NCBI GenBank assembly: GCA_035512575.1
Contig: DATKDT010000152.1
Coordinates: 1 to 64,000 of the forward strand
Direction: 5' to 3'
Origin: JALYRV01 sp035512575
GTDB taxonomy: Bacteria; Acidobacteriota; Vicinamibacteria; Vicinamibacterales; SCN-69-37
Length of the DNA: 64,000 nucleotides
In this document: piece by piece, positions 1-7,303 of the stretch
Layout of the letters: each line of letters begins with the position of its first letter
Numbering within the stretch: position 1 is the stretch's first letter
The notes under the pieces: generated by a model
The model's database searches: none
What the model saw: the letters and a program-made list of their open reading frames with translations, nothing else
Told to the model about the DNA's origin: nothing
Translations under genes and position numbers: made by a program

Positions 1-152
1 ACGGGCGTCACGGGAATCGTCTCGCGCCGCTCGGCCGTGGCCTGGATCGGTCCGAAGTCGATCACCTTCTCCTTCCGCGTGTACGAGATGCCGCCCCAGA
101 TCAGGCCGATGAGGCCGATCACGATCAACACGGCTCCGATGACTGTCTTCAT
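1..152 (-). CDS. DUF3185-like small membrane protein (3' part cut off)
   Basis: The visible part starts MKTVIGAVLIVIGLIGLIWGG and continues SYTRKEKVIDFGPIQA. This is one N-terminal membrane helix followed by a short polar region, the layout I associate with the small DUF3185-type proteins of Gram-negative bacteria. Function is unknown. The ATG (152-150) is preceded by a good AGGGAG ribosome site and overlaps the stop of the upstream gene in an ATGA arrangement, so the two are probably translationally coupled. The C-terminus lies beyond the window. Confidence 0.7.
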   Translation of the reverse strand, partial: MKTVIGAVLIVIGLIGLIWGGISYTRKEKVIDFGPIQATAERRETIPVTP

Positions 153-424
153 GACGTTGCTCCCTGCCGGCCTGTGCGGCGCGGCGGCTCTGCGGTGTCC
201 GGCGGCGACATCTTCTCGACGTGAATGCCCGTGCCGTCGATGGCGAGGCGGTACGGGTGCGGTGCGTGCGCGAAGCCGCGGCTCTTGATGACGCGCATGG
301 TGCGATCGAGCTCGTAGCCGATCGGATCGTAGTCGAGCGCGGGGGCGGCGGGACTCACGACTGGCGACGGCACGGCAACCTCTTTCGGGGCGCGTATCCG
401 CACGCCCGAGCTTCGAAATAGCAA
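149..424 (-). CDS. Small protein with a KaiC-like C-terminal tail pattern (possible gene remnant)
   Basis: A 91-residue frame with GC-rich third positions from about codon 8 onward, which supports coding. Residues about 35-70 follow the pattern L-D-R-x-x-R-V-x-K-x-R-G-x-x-H ... L-x-I-D-x-x-G-I-x-V. This resembles the last strand-helix unit of RecA-like KaiC/GvpD ATPases, but no P-loop or other ATPase motif is present. It may be an independent small protein or the surviving end of a decayed KaiC-like gene. The start is uncertain: TTG at 424 or GTG at 403. It lies 23 bp after the SDR stop and overlaps the next gene by ATGA. The family link is inference. Confidence 0.45.
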   Translation of the reverse strand: MLFRSSGVRIRAPKEVAVPSPVVSPAAPALDYDPIGYELDRTMRVIKSRGFAHAPHPYRLAIDGTGIHVEKMSPPDTAEPPRRTGRQGATS

Positions 425-447
425 GAGGCTTGCCGTACTGCTTGGGC

Positions 448-1188
448 TTAGCGGATGTGCCGCCCGCCGTCGACGCGGATGACTTCACCGGTCACGAACG
501 AGGAATCGAGGAGGAACAGGACGGCCTTGACGATTTCCTCGGTCCCGCCCCACCGGCCCAGGGGCGTCGCGGCTTCGACGGCGCGCCGCTCGTCGGTCGT
601 AAGCTCGTCCGGGGGCAGGATTGGACCCGGCGCGATCGCGTTGACGAGAATGCCGTCGGAGGCGAGCTCCAGCGACAGGGCTTCGACCAGCGCGATGACG
701 CCGGCCTTGGCGACGTAGTACGGCAGATACCCGGGGTAGCGCGGCCGGCCGCTGGCGGCAACCCAGTCGGAGAAGGCAATGATCCGGCCGCCGCCGACGC
801 GGCGCATCGCCGGCACCGCGGCGCGCGCGCAGAGAAACGTGCTGCGCAGATCGACGGCCAGCTGCGCGTCGAACGCCTCGGGGGTCAGCTCGTCGAACGG
901 GATGGATTTGTAGAGCGAGGCGAGATGCACGAGCGCGTCGAGCCGGCCGAACGCCCGCTCGACGTCGGCCACCAGCATGTCGCAGCCGGCGGTGGTGGAC
1001 AGATCCGCCTGCACGGCCAGGCCGCGGCGGCCCGCGGCACGCGCGAGCGACGCGGCCTCGTCGGCTTCCGCGCGCGACCGATGCCAGGCGAGCGCCACGT
1101 CGGCGCCGTGACGCGCGAGCGCCTCCGCCAGCGCGCCGCCCATGCGCTTTCCACCGGTGATCAGTACGGCTTTTCCGCTTAGTGTCAC
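448..1188 (-). CDS. Short-chain dehydrogenase/reductase (pteridine-reductase-like)
   Basis: A 246-residue Rossmann-fold NAD(P)H oxidoreductase. The cofactor loop is TGGKRMGG (11-18), the GxxRxG form seen in pteridine reductase/FolM-type SDRs rather than the usual TGxxxGxG. The catalytic set is visible as Ser140, Tyr157 and Lys161 (Y-Y-V-A-K), with NAIAPGP and the terminal VDGG motif also present. Length is normal for a classical SDR. The start is GTG (1188-1186) with no clear Shine-Dalgarno. Substrate cannot be told from sequence; pterin or a generic carbonyl are both possible. It is first of three leftward genes. Confidence 0.85.
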   Translation of the reverse strand: MTLSGKAVLITGGKRMGGALAEALARHGADVALAWHRSRAEADEAASLARAAGRRGLAVQADLSTTAGCDMLVADVERAFGRLDALVHLASLYKSIPFDELTPEAFDAQLAVDLRSTFLCARAAVPAMRRVGGGRIIAFSDWVAASGRPRYPGYLPYYVAKAGVIALVEALSLELASDGILVNAIAPGPILPPDELTTDERRAVEAATPLGRWGGTEEIVKAVLFLLDSSFVTGEVIRVDGGRHIR

Positions 1189-1203
1189 GCTGGGTTAACC
1201 AGT

Positions 1204-1272
1204 CCAGTTCCAGTTCCAGTTCGCAGTTCTGTCGCGGTCACGGATCGTTGACGGAACTGAGAACCAGAACTG
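1204..1272. repeat. Imperfect fold-back of CAGTTC hexamers
   Basis: Positions 1204-1231 are three CAGTTC hexamers ending GCAGTTCTG. Positions 1252-1272 carry the opposite orientation (GGAACTGAGAACCAGAACTG), giving arms of about 20 nt with roughly four mismatches and a 20-nt loop. It fills the 90-bp spacer between the leftward DoxX stop (1279) and the SDR start (1188), so it may act as a transcript hairpin between them. Confidence 0.7.
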
Positions 1273-1278
1273 TAACTG

Positions 1279-1746
1279 TTACATGCTGCGAATGCGCTGG
1301 CGGCCGGCGAGCGCCGATTCGGCGCTGCGATCCAGCAGGCCGTCGATCGAGAGCTCACCCGCGCCGCTGAGCGCCAGACAGACGCAGGATCCAATCAGGA
1401 CGAAATGGAACTCGTAGCCGTGGCCGACGCCGGGCGTGAGCGCCCAGTTGATGAAGAAGCCGTGCGCGATGTGGGCGACCCAGCCGGCCGCGGCCGTGCC
1501 GGCCGCAAGCGCGATGGCCGCCCCGCGCGTCCACGCGCCGAGAAAGACCATCAGCCCGCCGGCAAGCTGCACCACACCCGAAACCACGGCGAGCGGATAG
1601 GCAGCGGGAAGGCCGAAATGCTCGTAGCGCGCCGCGGTGAACGCCAGGCCGGCGCCGCCGAAGACGCCGAACAGCGTCTGCGCCCCGTGCGCGATGAACA
1701 CCAGGCCGACGGCCACGCGCAGCACGGTGAGACCCCAGCCAGCCAT
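1279..1746 (-). CDS. DoxX family membrane protein
   Basis: A 155-residue protein with about four membrane helices. It opens VLRVAVGLVFIAHGAQTLFG, the typical DoxX first helix with a glycine-histidine-glycine turn, and contains a GGLMVFLGAWTR stretch. DoxX proteins are quinone-associated membrane proteins linked to respiration or thiosulfate/redox stress; the exact role of this one is not deducible. ATG at 1746-1744, weak ribosome site. The gene is bracketed by near-identical 28-bp direct repeats (1204-1231 and 1779-1806). Confidence 0.85.
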   Translation of the reverse strand: MAGWGLTVLRVAVGLVFIAHGAQTLFGVFGGAGLAFTAARYEHFGLPAAYPLAVVSGVVQLAGGLMVFLGAWTRGAAIALAAGTAAAGWVAHIAHGFFINWALTPGVGHGYEFHFVLIGSCVCLALSGAGELSIDGLLDRSAESALAGRQRIRSM

Positions 1747-1778
1747 GGGGCCATTGTGCAGTAGGATGGCCTTCCGTT

Positions 1779-1806
1779 CCAGTTCCAGTTCCAGTTCTCA
1801 GTTCTG
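1779..1806. repeat. CAGTTC tract, direct copy of 1204-1231
   Basis: Three CCAGTT hexamers followed by CTCAGTTCTG, matching 1204-1231 at 27 of 28 positions in the same orientation. It lies between the divergent DoxX and aminotransferase genes, 16 bp before the latter's ATG. It would be read as a Ser run if the aminotransferase frame were extended upstream. Confidence 0.8.
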
Positions 1807-1822
1807 CACACAGAGGCGCGCC

Positions 1823-3100
1823 ATGGACAGACGACGGTTTCTACGGCAGGCGGGCACGGCCGGTGTGGTTGCGGCGGCGGCCTTCAGGGCTGACGGCCTC
1901 GCGCGGGTGCTCGCCGCCGGGCGCGACACGGCCGGGGCGGATCCCTCGGCCCTGGCGGCTGACGAGACATTCTGGCGCGAGATCCAGTCGGCCTTCACGC
2001 TCGACCGCACCATCATCAACCTGAACAACGGCGGCGTCTGCCCCAGCCCGCGCGTCGTGCACGAGGCGCTGAAGCGCTATCTGGACATCTCCAACCAGGC
2101 GCCCGTGTACCACATGTGGCAGGTGCTCGAGCCGAACATCGAGTCGGTGCGGCGCGCGCTCGCGGCGGAAGCCGGCTGCGGCGTCGAGGAGCTCGCGGTC
2201 ACCCGCAACGCCAGCGAGGCGCTGCAGATCGCGCAGCTCGGCATCGACCTCGCGCCCGGCGACGAGGTGCTGTCCACCAACCAGGACTACGGCCGCATGC
2301 TCGACACCTGGGAGCAGCGCGTGCGCCGCGACCGCATCGTCCTCAACAAGATCGCGTTTCCGGTGCCGCCGCCGAGCCAGGCCGACCTCGTATCGCGGAT
2401 CGAAAAGGGGATCACGCCGCGCACGAAGGTGCTGCACGTCTGCCACATCACGAACCTCACGGGCCACATTTTCCCGGTGCGGCAGATCTGCGACATCGCC
2501 CGCGCGCGCGGCATCGTGACGATCATCGACGGCGCGCACGCGTTCGGGCACTTTCCGTTCGCGCTCCGCGATCTCAACTGCGATTACTACGGCACGAGCC
2601 TGCACAAGTGGCTGCTGGCGCCCATCGGCACGGGGTTCCTGCACGTGCGGGCGGACCGGATTGCGAAGACGTGGGCCCTGCAGCCGACGGCGGCGTCGCG
2701 CGACGCCAACATCCGCAAGTTCGAGGAAATCGGGACGCACCCGGCCGCCAACCACAACGCCATTGCCGAGGCGCTGGTGTTCCATCAGGGCATCGGCATC
2801 GAGCGGCGCTACGCGCGGATGCTGTACCTGCGCAACCGCTGGATCGATCAGGTGAAGAGCGAGCCGCGCATCCGCATCCACACGAGCCTGCGGGAAGGCG
2901 AGTCGGGCGCGATCGGCACGGTGCAGATCACGGGCATGAAGACGCCCGAGGTCACCGCGAAGCTGTGGGAGCGCTGGCGCATCATTGCGACGCCGATCGT
3001 GCACGCGGAGTACGAGGGCGCGCGCGTGACGCCGAACGTCTACACCACGCTCGAGGAGATCGACACGTTCGCGGGCGCGCTGAAGACGCTCGCAACGTGA
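1823..3100 (+). CDS. Tat-exported class V aminotransferase (isopenicillin-N epimerase-like)
   Basis: A 425-residue PLP enzyme of the cysteine desulfurase/isopenicillin-N epimerase fold. The N-terminus MDRRRFLRQAG plus an Ala-rich hydrophobic stretch is a twin-arginine signal, so the folded, cofactor-loaded enzyme is probably exported to the periplasm. The PLP lysine is K262 in SLHKWLL, preceded by the IDGAHAFG strand that holds the pyridine nitrogen, with NGGVCPSP near the start of the fold. The ATG at 1823 places the RR motif at residues 3-5; the longer in-frame extension would translate the repeat tract and is rejected. Substrate unknown. Confidence 0.9.
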   Translation: MDRRRFLRQAGTAGVVAAAAFRADGLARVLAAGRDTAGADPSALAADETFWREIQSAFTLDRTIINLNNGGVCPSPRVVHEALKRYLDISNQAPVYHMWQVLEPNIESVRRALAAEAGCGVEELAVTRNASEALQIAQLGIDLAPGDEVLSTNQDYGRMLDTWEQRVRRDRIVLNKIAFPVPPPSQADLVSRIEKGITPRTKVLHVCHITNLTGHIFPVRQICDIARARGIVTIIDGAHAFGHFPFALRDLNCDYYGTSLHKWLLAPIGTGFLHVRADRIAKTWALQPTAASRDANIRKFEEIGTHPAANHNAIAEALVFHQGIGIERRYARMLYLRNRWIDQVKSEPRIRIHTSLREGESGAIGTVQITGMKTPEVTAKLWERWRIIATPIVHAEYEGARVTPNVYTTLEEIDTFAGALKTLAT

Positions 3101-3144
3101 GATGCGAAACGTAAATGGTAAATGGTATATAGCATCGGCTATTG

Positions 3145-3176
3145 GCTATCGCTGCCGCTTCAGTGCGGCCGATAGC
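3145..3176 (+). terminator. Hairpin downstream of the class V aminotransferase
   Basis: GCTATCG (3145-3151) pairs with CGATAGC (3170-3176), and GCCGC (3154-3158) with GCGGC (3165-3169), across a TTCAGT loop with a 2-nt bulge. It lies 45 bp after the stop. There is no U-tract, so it is at best a weak intrinsic terminator or a 3'-end stabiliser. Confidence 0.4.
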
Positions 3177-3253
3177 TCGATCGACACCTCCTCCCGGAAT
3201 CTCGACGAGCCGAAGGCGAAGAAGAAGGCTTCTCCAATGAAAGCTAGCCGGCC

Positions 3254-3340
3254 GTGACGGGACGCGACAAACTCATGTGGGCGACAGGCGTGGCGATAGT
3301 CCTGTCGTTTGCTTTCTTCGCGTGGGTGGCGTTCCGCTAA
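3254..3340 (+). CDS. Possible 28-residue single-helix membrane peptide
   Basis: A GTG-initiated ORF reading VTGRDKLMWATGVAIVLSF then AFFAWVAFR. It has a charged N-terminus, a clean hydrophobic span of about 18 residues and a terminal Arg, the form of a one-helix small membrane protein. The codons are mixed, there is no convincing ribosome site, and it sits inside the inverted-repeat element 3106-3392, so it could be chance. No family recognised. Confidence 0.25.
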   Translation: MTGRDKLMWATGVAIVLSFAFFAWVAFR

Positions 3341-3390
3341 TCGTTTCGATCTTCCATAGACAATGCTATTTACGATTTACCATTTACATT

Positions 3391-4008
3391 TCAGAAGTTA
3401 ATCACGATCCCACCCGTCCACATCGATCCATCGCGCGACAGCCGCAGGTGGTCCATGAGCGACCCGGCGCCGGGGATGCCGAAGGCGCCCGCGCCGTGGT
3501 CCAGGCCGGGCTCGTCGTCGCCGAACCGGATGAACGTGTAGCGGTAGTCGGCGAACAGCGACGCCCGCGCTCCCAGCTTCAGGTCGCCGCCGAAGCCGGC
3601 GTGATATCCCATGCGGCGCACGGTGGACTGCGAGAGGACGTCGGCGCCCGACAGCGCCTCCATGCGCTGGGAGTACCAGCCCACGCCTCCAAGCAGATAC
3701 GGCGCAATGGCCGCGCGCACCGGATAGAGCATCAGCGAGGCCTGGAGCGGATAGTCGCTGATCCGCACGGTCGCGTCGTCGCTCGTCGTGGATCGCCAGT
3801 CCATGGCCAGCTCGATCGCGGTGCGGGGCGACGTTTTCAGGCGGAGGGCACCGCCCGTGTAGCGGTCGCTGGCGGTGCCGAGCGCGGGATCGGGCCGCAC
3901 GAAGCTCATGCGCGGGCCGACGCCGAGAACCTGCGCGGACGCGGGCGACGGAAGAAACGCGAGCGCCGAGAGGACCGCGAGCGCGGCCGCCGGACGGCAG
4001 ATGTACAT
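3391..4008 (-). CDS. Outer-membrane beta-barrel protein
   Basis: A 205-residue protein with an N-terminal signal (hydrophobic core AAALAVLSALAFLPSPASA, cleavage likely after ASA-Q). Alternating short beta strands follow, rich in Gly and aromatic residues (for example APYLLGGVGWY and SLFADYRYTFI), ending in GGIVINF; the terminal Phe is a typical assembly signal for the BAM machinery. The start at 4008 is set by a strong GGAGG 8 bases upstream; in-frame sequence further upstream is repeat DNA. Cargo or ligand unknown. It lies downstream of the ompA-like gene on the same strand. Confidence 0.75.
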   Translation of the reverse strand: MYICRPAAALAVLSALAFLPSPASAQVLGVGPRMSFVRPDPALGTASDRYTGGALRLKTSPRTAIELAMDWRSTTSDDATVRISDYPLQASLMLYPVRAAIAPYLLGGVGWYSQRMEALSGADVLSQSTVRRMGYHAGFGGDLKLGARASLFADYRYTFIRFGDDEPGLDHGAGAFGIPGAGSLMDHLRLSRDGSMWTGGIVINF

Positions 4009-4015
4009 GAAAAAG

Positions 4016-4037
4016 CCTCCGACACAGGTATCGGAGG
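4016..4037 (-). promoter_or_regulatory. Hairpin burying the ribosome site of the beta-barrel gene
   Basis: On the minus strand CCTCCGA (4037-4031) pairs perfectly with TCGGAGG (4022-4016) across an 8-nt loop. The GGAGG in the 3' arm is the ribosome site of the gene starting at 4008. The hairpin is followed by CTTTTTC, so the same structure also has the look of an intrinsic terminator. It could work as an attenuator, a heat-sensitive translation block or simply a leader hairpin. Confidence 0.5.
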
Positions 4038-4064
4038 TTCGGGTTGCACACTTTAGCAAGTTCG

Positions 4065-4248
4065 GGGGTTCGGAAGTTCGGGGGTTCGCTTGTCCCGGTT
4101 CGGCGAGCACGATCGGAAGCAGGAGGCGCTACCCTGCGACGAGCGACGGGCTGCACGCTGCGCTCCCCAGTACAACGTGCAGCTTTAACCCCCTGCTCCC
4201 GATCGAGCCCGCGAACCAGACCCGCGAACCTCCGAACTTCCGAACCCC
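4065..4248. repeat. 184-bp fold-back element built from GTTCGG-type repeats
   Basis: The left arm 4065-4116 and right arm 4199-4248 are inverted copies of about 50 bp (roughly 80% by eye), each made of GGTTCGGAA-like units. The 82-bp centre has two further nested stems: GCAGG 4119-4123 with CCTGC 4192-4196, and GCTGCAC 4150-4156 with GTGCAGC 4177-4183. The whole element can therefore fold into one long hairpin. It fills the spacer between the ompA-like stop and the downstream OMP leader. Confidence 0.75.
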
Positions 4249-4266
4249 GAACCTCCGAACTTCGAA

Positions 4267-4911
4267 CTACGTCAGCACCTTGATGACGACGCGGCGGTTC
4301 TGCGCGCGGCCGTCGCGCGTCTTGTTGTCCGCGACCGGCTTCTCTTCGCCGAAGCTGATCACATTCATCTTGTGCAGCGGCACCTGGTGCCGCTCGTAGA
4401 GGTAGCGCTTCACCTGCTCGGCGCGCTTCTCGCCAAGTTGCATGTTGTAGGCGTTGGAGCCGGTCGCGTCGGTGTGGCCTTCGATCTCGATCCACGCGCC
4501 GTTCGGATTGGCTTTCAGCTGATTGACGAGATTGTCGATCTCGGCCTTGGCCTCGTCCGGAATCTCGACGCGGTTCAACTTGAAGTTGCCCTTGTCTTCG
4601 CTGAGCGTGACCGAATAGACGAGCCGCTTCGAGGCGGCGTCGAGCGTTTCGACGCGCGTGTTCGCAATGTTGGCCGCGTTGCGCGCTGCCTCGGCCGTCA
4701 TGCCGGCCGCGGCGGCCTTCTGATCGACCTCGGTGATGCGGCGCTCGTTGGCGCGCGTCCGCTCCTGTGTTTCCTCGACCGAACGGCCGAGCGTGTCGAC
4801 CTTCGTGTTGACCTCGCCGACGCGTGTGTTCACGAACTTCTTCGACGCGCACGCGGTCGAGCCCGCGAGCACGAACGCCATCACCGGAACTGCCAGAACT
4901 ATCCTGCGCAT
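4267..4911 (-). CDS. OmpA-family peptidoglycan-binding lipoprotein
   Basis: A 214-residue protein. The N-terminus has a signal and a lipobox-like GSTAC, so it is probably lipidated at Cys. Residues about 25-80 form an Asn/Lys/Glu-rich heptad region (VNTRVGEVNTKVDTLG) likely to be a coiled coil. The C-terminal half is an OmpA/Pal domain: IEIEGHTDATGSNAYN, LGEKRAEQVKRYL and the terminal NRRVVIKV. It should anchor the outer membrane to peptidoglycan. The ATG at 4911 is preceded by GGAGGAGAG. The plain OmpA fold lacks a barrel domain here, so it is Pal-like in design. Confidence 0.9.
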   Translation of the reverse strand: MRRIVLAVPVMAFVLAGSTACASKKFVNTRVGEVNTKVDTLGRSVEETQERTRANERRITEVDQKAAAAGMTAEAARNAANIANTRVETLDAASKRLVYSVTLSEDKGNFKLNRVEIPDEAKAEIDNLVNQLKANPNGAWIEIEGHTDATGSNAYNMQLGEKRAEQVKRYLYERHQVPLHKMNVISFGEEKPVADNKTRDGRAQNRRVVIKVLT

Positions 4912-4934
4912 GGTCTCTCCTCCATCTCCCCTGT

Positions 4935-5885
4935 TTAAGAACTGCCGGACCCGCTGCGATAGCCGGTCCGCGCGCGCACCGAGTAGTCGCGGTCGGTCGC
5001 GCGCACCGTCAACGGCCGCCATCCGGGCGGGCCGGGTTCGAAGGCGAGCAGGTACTGGTGCCTGAGCTCGCCGAGAATCTCGCGCGCCGCCACGCTGGCG
5101 TGCGCGGGTGTGCTCGTCACGTGCGTCGAGCCGCCCGTCCAGTAGGCCAGCCGGCCGAGCGCGCTGTCGGTGCCGGTGACCGCACGCGTCCGCACCGCAT
5201 CGCCGGTCCCCGCGTGATCGATCGGCGACACCACCGCGAACACATAAATCGGCACGTCGATGGCGCTCGCAATGGCCGACACCTGCTCCGCCGTCATGCG
5301 GCTGCTCGTGTCGATGCCGTCGGTCACGATCACGATGGCCTGGCGGCGCGAGCGATCCGGGCTGATGCGCGCGGCAGTGTCGGCCGCCGCGTCGAAAATC
5401 GAGGTCTGGCCGAACGCGCGCAGGCTTCGGAACGCCCCATCGATGGCGTCGCGGTCCGACGTGAACGGCTGCACTTCGCGCAGCGATCGATCGAAGGCGA
5501 AGACCGCGGCCTCGTCGGCCGGCGCGAGGCCGTCCACGAAATGCCGCGTCGCGGCGATCGCGCTCTCGAGCTTCGACGACACGCTCATGCTGCCGCTGAC
5601 GTCGAACAGCAGCGCCACGCGGATGGGTGCTTTGGGGTCGAACTGCAGATCCACCAGCGGGCGGAAATGCCCGCCGTCGATCACTTCGAAGTCGGCCTTG
5701 CCGAGCCCCTGCACGAAGCGGCCGCGCCGATCGCGGACCACCGCGCGCACCTGCACCAGGTCGACCGACGATTTGAACGTGGGCTGCTGTGCGTTTCCTC
5801 TCGCTTCAGCGGCCGGAAGGACCACAAGCGTGAGGAGCGTCAGCATGCCGACCGGAACAGAGGGGGCTCGTCGCACGCCCACCAT
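4935..5885 (-). CDS. Secreted VWA-domain protein, acidobacterial VWFA-related type
   Basis: A 316-residue protein with an N-terminal signal (MLTLLTLVVLPAAEARG). An entry strand region VDLVQVRAVVRDRRGRFVQGL then D-F-E-V-x-D-G precedes a von Willebrand A domain with metal-site motif DVSGSMS, TDGID and interspersed Ser/Thr. This N-terminal VRDRxGxxVxxL/DFxVxD arrangement is the VWFA-related domain described from Acidobacteria. Probable adhesion or protein-protein contact at the cell surface; ligand unknown. It is 23 bp upstream of the ompA-like gene on the same strand. Confidence 0.85.
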   Translation of the reverse strand: MVGVRRAPSVPVGMLTLLTLVVLPAAEARGNAQQPTFKSSVDLVQVRAVVRDRRGRFVQGLGKADFEVIDGGHFRPLVDLQFDPKAPIRVALLFDVSGSMSVSSKLESAIAATRHFVDGLAPADEAAVFAFDRSLREVQPFTSDRDAIDGAFRSLRAFGQTSIFDAAADTAARISPDRSRRQAIVIVTDGIDTSSRMTAEQVSAIASAIDVPIYVFAVVSPIDHAGTGDAVRTRAVTGTDSALGRLAYWTGGSTHVTSTPAHASVAAREILGELRHQYLLAFEPGPPGWRPLTVRATDRDYSVRARTGYRSGSGSS

Positions 5886-6025
5886 TGAGCACGGCGTGCG
5901 CCAAAGACCGTAAATGATTGATGATTAGTCAGTTAGGTGATGCTGGAGGCCCGTAGGACCATGCCGACGGCGGTGAAAACCGTGTAATTTCTGCTCACCG
6001 GGAATTGATTGCGTTCCTTGCTAAC

Positions 6026-7303
6026 ATGGGCCGAATGACCGCCCGCACCTCTTCGGCGTCCGAGACCGCCATCCGCATTTCGAGCCGCGTCAGCGGCTTC
6101 ACCTACGCCATCCGCAACATCGTCGCCGAGGCGCGCAAGGCGGAAGCGGCCGGCACGCGCGTGCGGTACCTGAACATCGGCGATCCGATTGCCTTCGGCT
6201 TCGCGACGCCGCCGCACCTGATCGAGGCGGTCGCGCGCGCGATGCGCGACGGGCACAACGGCTACACCGCCTCGAGCGGCATTCCGTCGGCGCGCGAAGC
6301 GGTGGCCGAGGACTACACGCGGCGCGGCATGCCCGTCGCGGCCGATCGTGTGGTGCTCACCTCGGGGACGTCCGAGGGCATCGAGCTCGCCCTGGGCGCG
6401 CTGGCCGACGCGGGCGACGAGGTGCTCGTCCCGGTGCCGACCTATCCGCTCTATACGGCGGTGCTCGCGAAGCTCGGCGCGCGCGCGGTGTTCTATCGTC
6501 TCGATCCGTCCAACGGCTGGCAGCCCGATCTCGACGACATCCGCCGGCTGATGTCGCCGGCGACGCGCGCGCTGGTGGTCATCGATCCCAACAATCCCAC
6601 CGGCGCCGTCTATCCCGAGCCGACGCGCCGCGCGCTGCTCGAGATCGCGAGCCGGCACAACGTGCCGCTGCTGGCCGACGAGGTGTACGGGGAGCTCGGC
6701 TACGGCGGGCCGGTGCCGCCGATGGCGAGCCTCGATCCCGATGCGCCGGTCGTGTCCTTTTCGTCGCTCTCGAAGGCGTATCTCGCGCCGGGCTGGCGCG
6801 CCGGGTGGCTCGCCGTGGGCCGCAGTCCGCGGCTGAACGATCTGCTCGCCGCCATCCGCAAGCTCGCCGACGGACGCCTCTGCAGTCCCGGCCCGATGCA
6901 GCACGCGGTGCACGCGGCGCTGACGTCGGATCGCTCGCACCAGAAGACGTTCATCGAGGCGCTGAAGGCGCGCGCCGCCGTCTCGGTCGAACGGCTCAAC
7001 GCGATCGAGGGCATCAGCTGCGTGCCGCCTGAATCGGCGTTCTACGTGATGCCGAAGGTCGCGCTGCCGCCGGGCGTCACCGACGAGGACTACATCGTCG
7101 CGCTGCTGCGCGCGACGGGCGTGCTGTGCGTCTACGGATCGGGCTTCGGCCTGCCGGCCGGCGACGGGTTCTTCCGCGTCGTGTTCCTGGCGCCGCCCGA
7201 GGAGCTGCACGAGATCTACGATCTGATTGCCGCGTTCACTCCCCGTTTCGTCGCGGAGGCCGCCTCGCGGCCGGGCGGTCCGCGCGCGGGCGCGACGCGA
7301 TGA
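6026..7303 (+). CDS. Class I/II PLP aminotransferase, AlaA/AspC-like
   Basis: A 425-residue fold-type I aminotransferase. Seen: NIGDP near the N-terminus, the NPNNPTGAVY substrate strand (DPNNPTG), YGELGY, the PLP lysine K250 in SLSKAYLAPGWRAGW, and an Arg in the C-terminal FRVVFLAPPEEL that would bind the substrate carboxylate. SLSKAYLAPGWR is typical of the alanine/valine-pyruvate aminotransferase branch. ATG 6026 is favoured; TTG 6005 and ATG 6035 are alternatives with no decisive ribosome site. Its stop overlaps the next gene by ATGA. Confidence 0.88.
   Translation: MGRMTARTSSASETAIRISSRVSGFTYAIRNIVAEARKAEAAGTRVRYLNIGDPIAFGFATPPHLIEAVARAMRDGHNGYTASSGIPSAREAVAEDYTRRGMPVAADRVVLTSGTSEGIELALGALADAGDEVLVPVPTYPLYTAVLAKLGARAVFYRLDPSNGWQPDLDDIRRLMSPATRALVVIDPNNPTGAVYPEPTRRALLEIASRHNVPLLADEVYGELGYGGPVPPMASLDPDAPVVSFSSLSKAYLAPGWRAGWLAVGRSPRLNDLLAAIRKLADGRLCSPGPMQHAVHAALTSDRSHQKTFIEALKARAAVSVERLNAIEGISCVPPESAFYVMPKVALPPGVTDEDYIVALLRATGVLCVYGSGFGLPAGDGFFRVVFLAPPEELHEIYDLIAAFTPRFVAEAASRPGGPRAGATR

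Larger units (their letters stand above)
3106..3392. repeat. MITE-like element with 28-bp terminal inverted repeats
   Basis: The left end 3106-3133 and right end 3365-3392 are inverted copies matching at 25 of 28 positions. Both are built from a TAAATGG-type heptamer. They enclose 231 bp with an internal hairpin (3145-3176) and a possible 28-codon ORF. The element fills the whole space between two convergent genes: it starts 5 bp after the aminotransferase stop, and its right end overlaps the OMP stop codon by 2 bp. No transposase is present. I cannot see a target-site duplication. Confidence 0.65.

Noticed and set aside
1637..1822. N-terminal extension of the class V aminotransferase through the CAGTTC tract
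   Set aside because: It would give a Ser run before the twin-arginine signal; the RR motif must be near the N-terminus, so ATG 1823 is the start.
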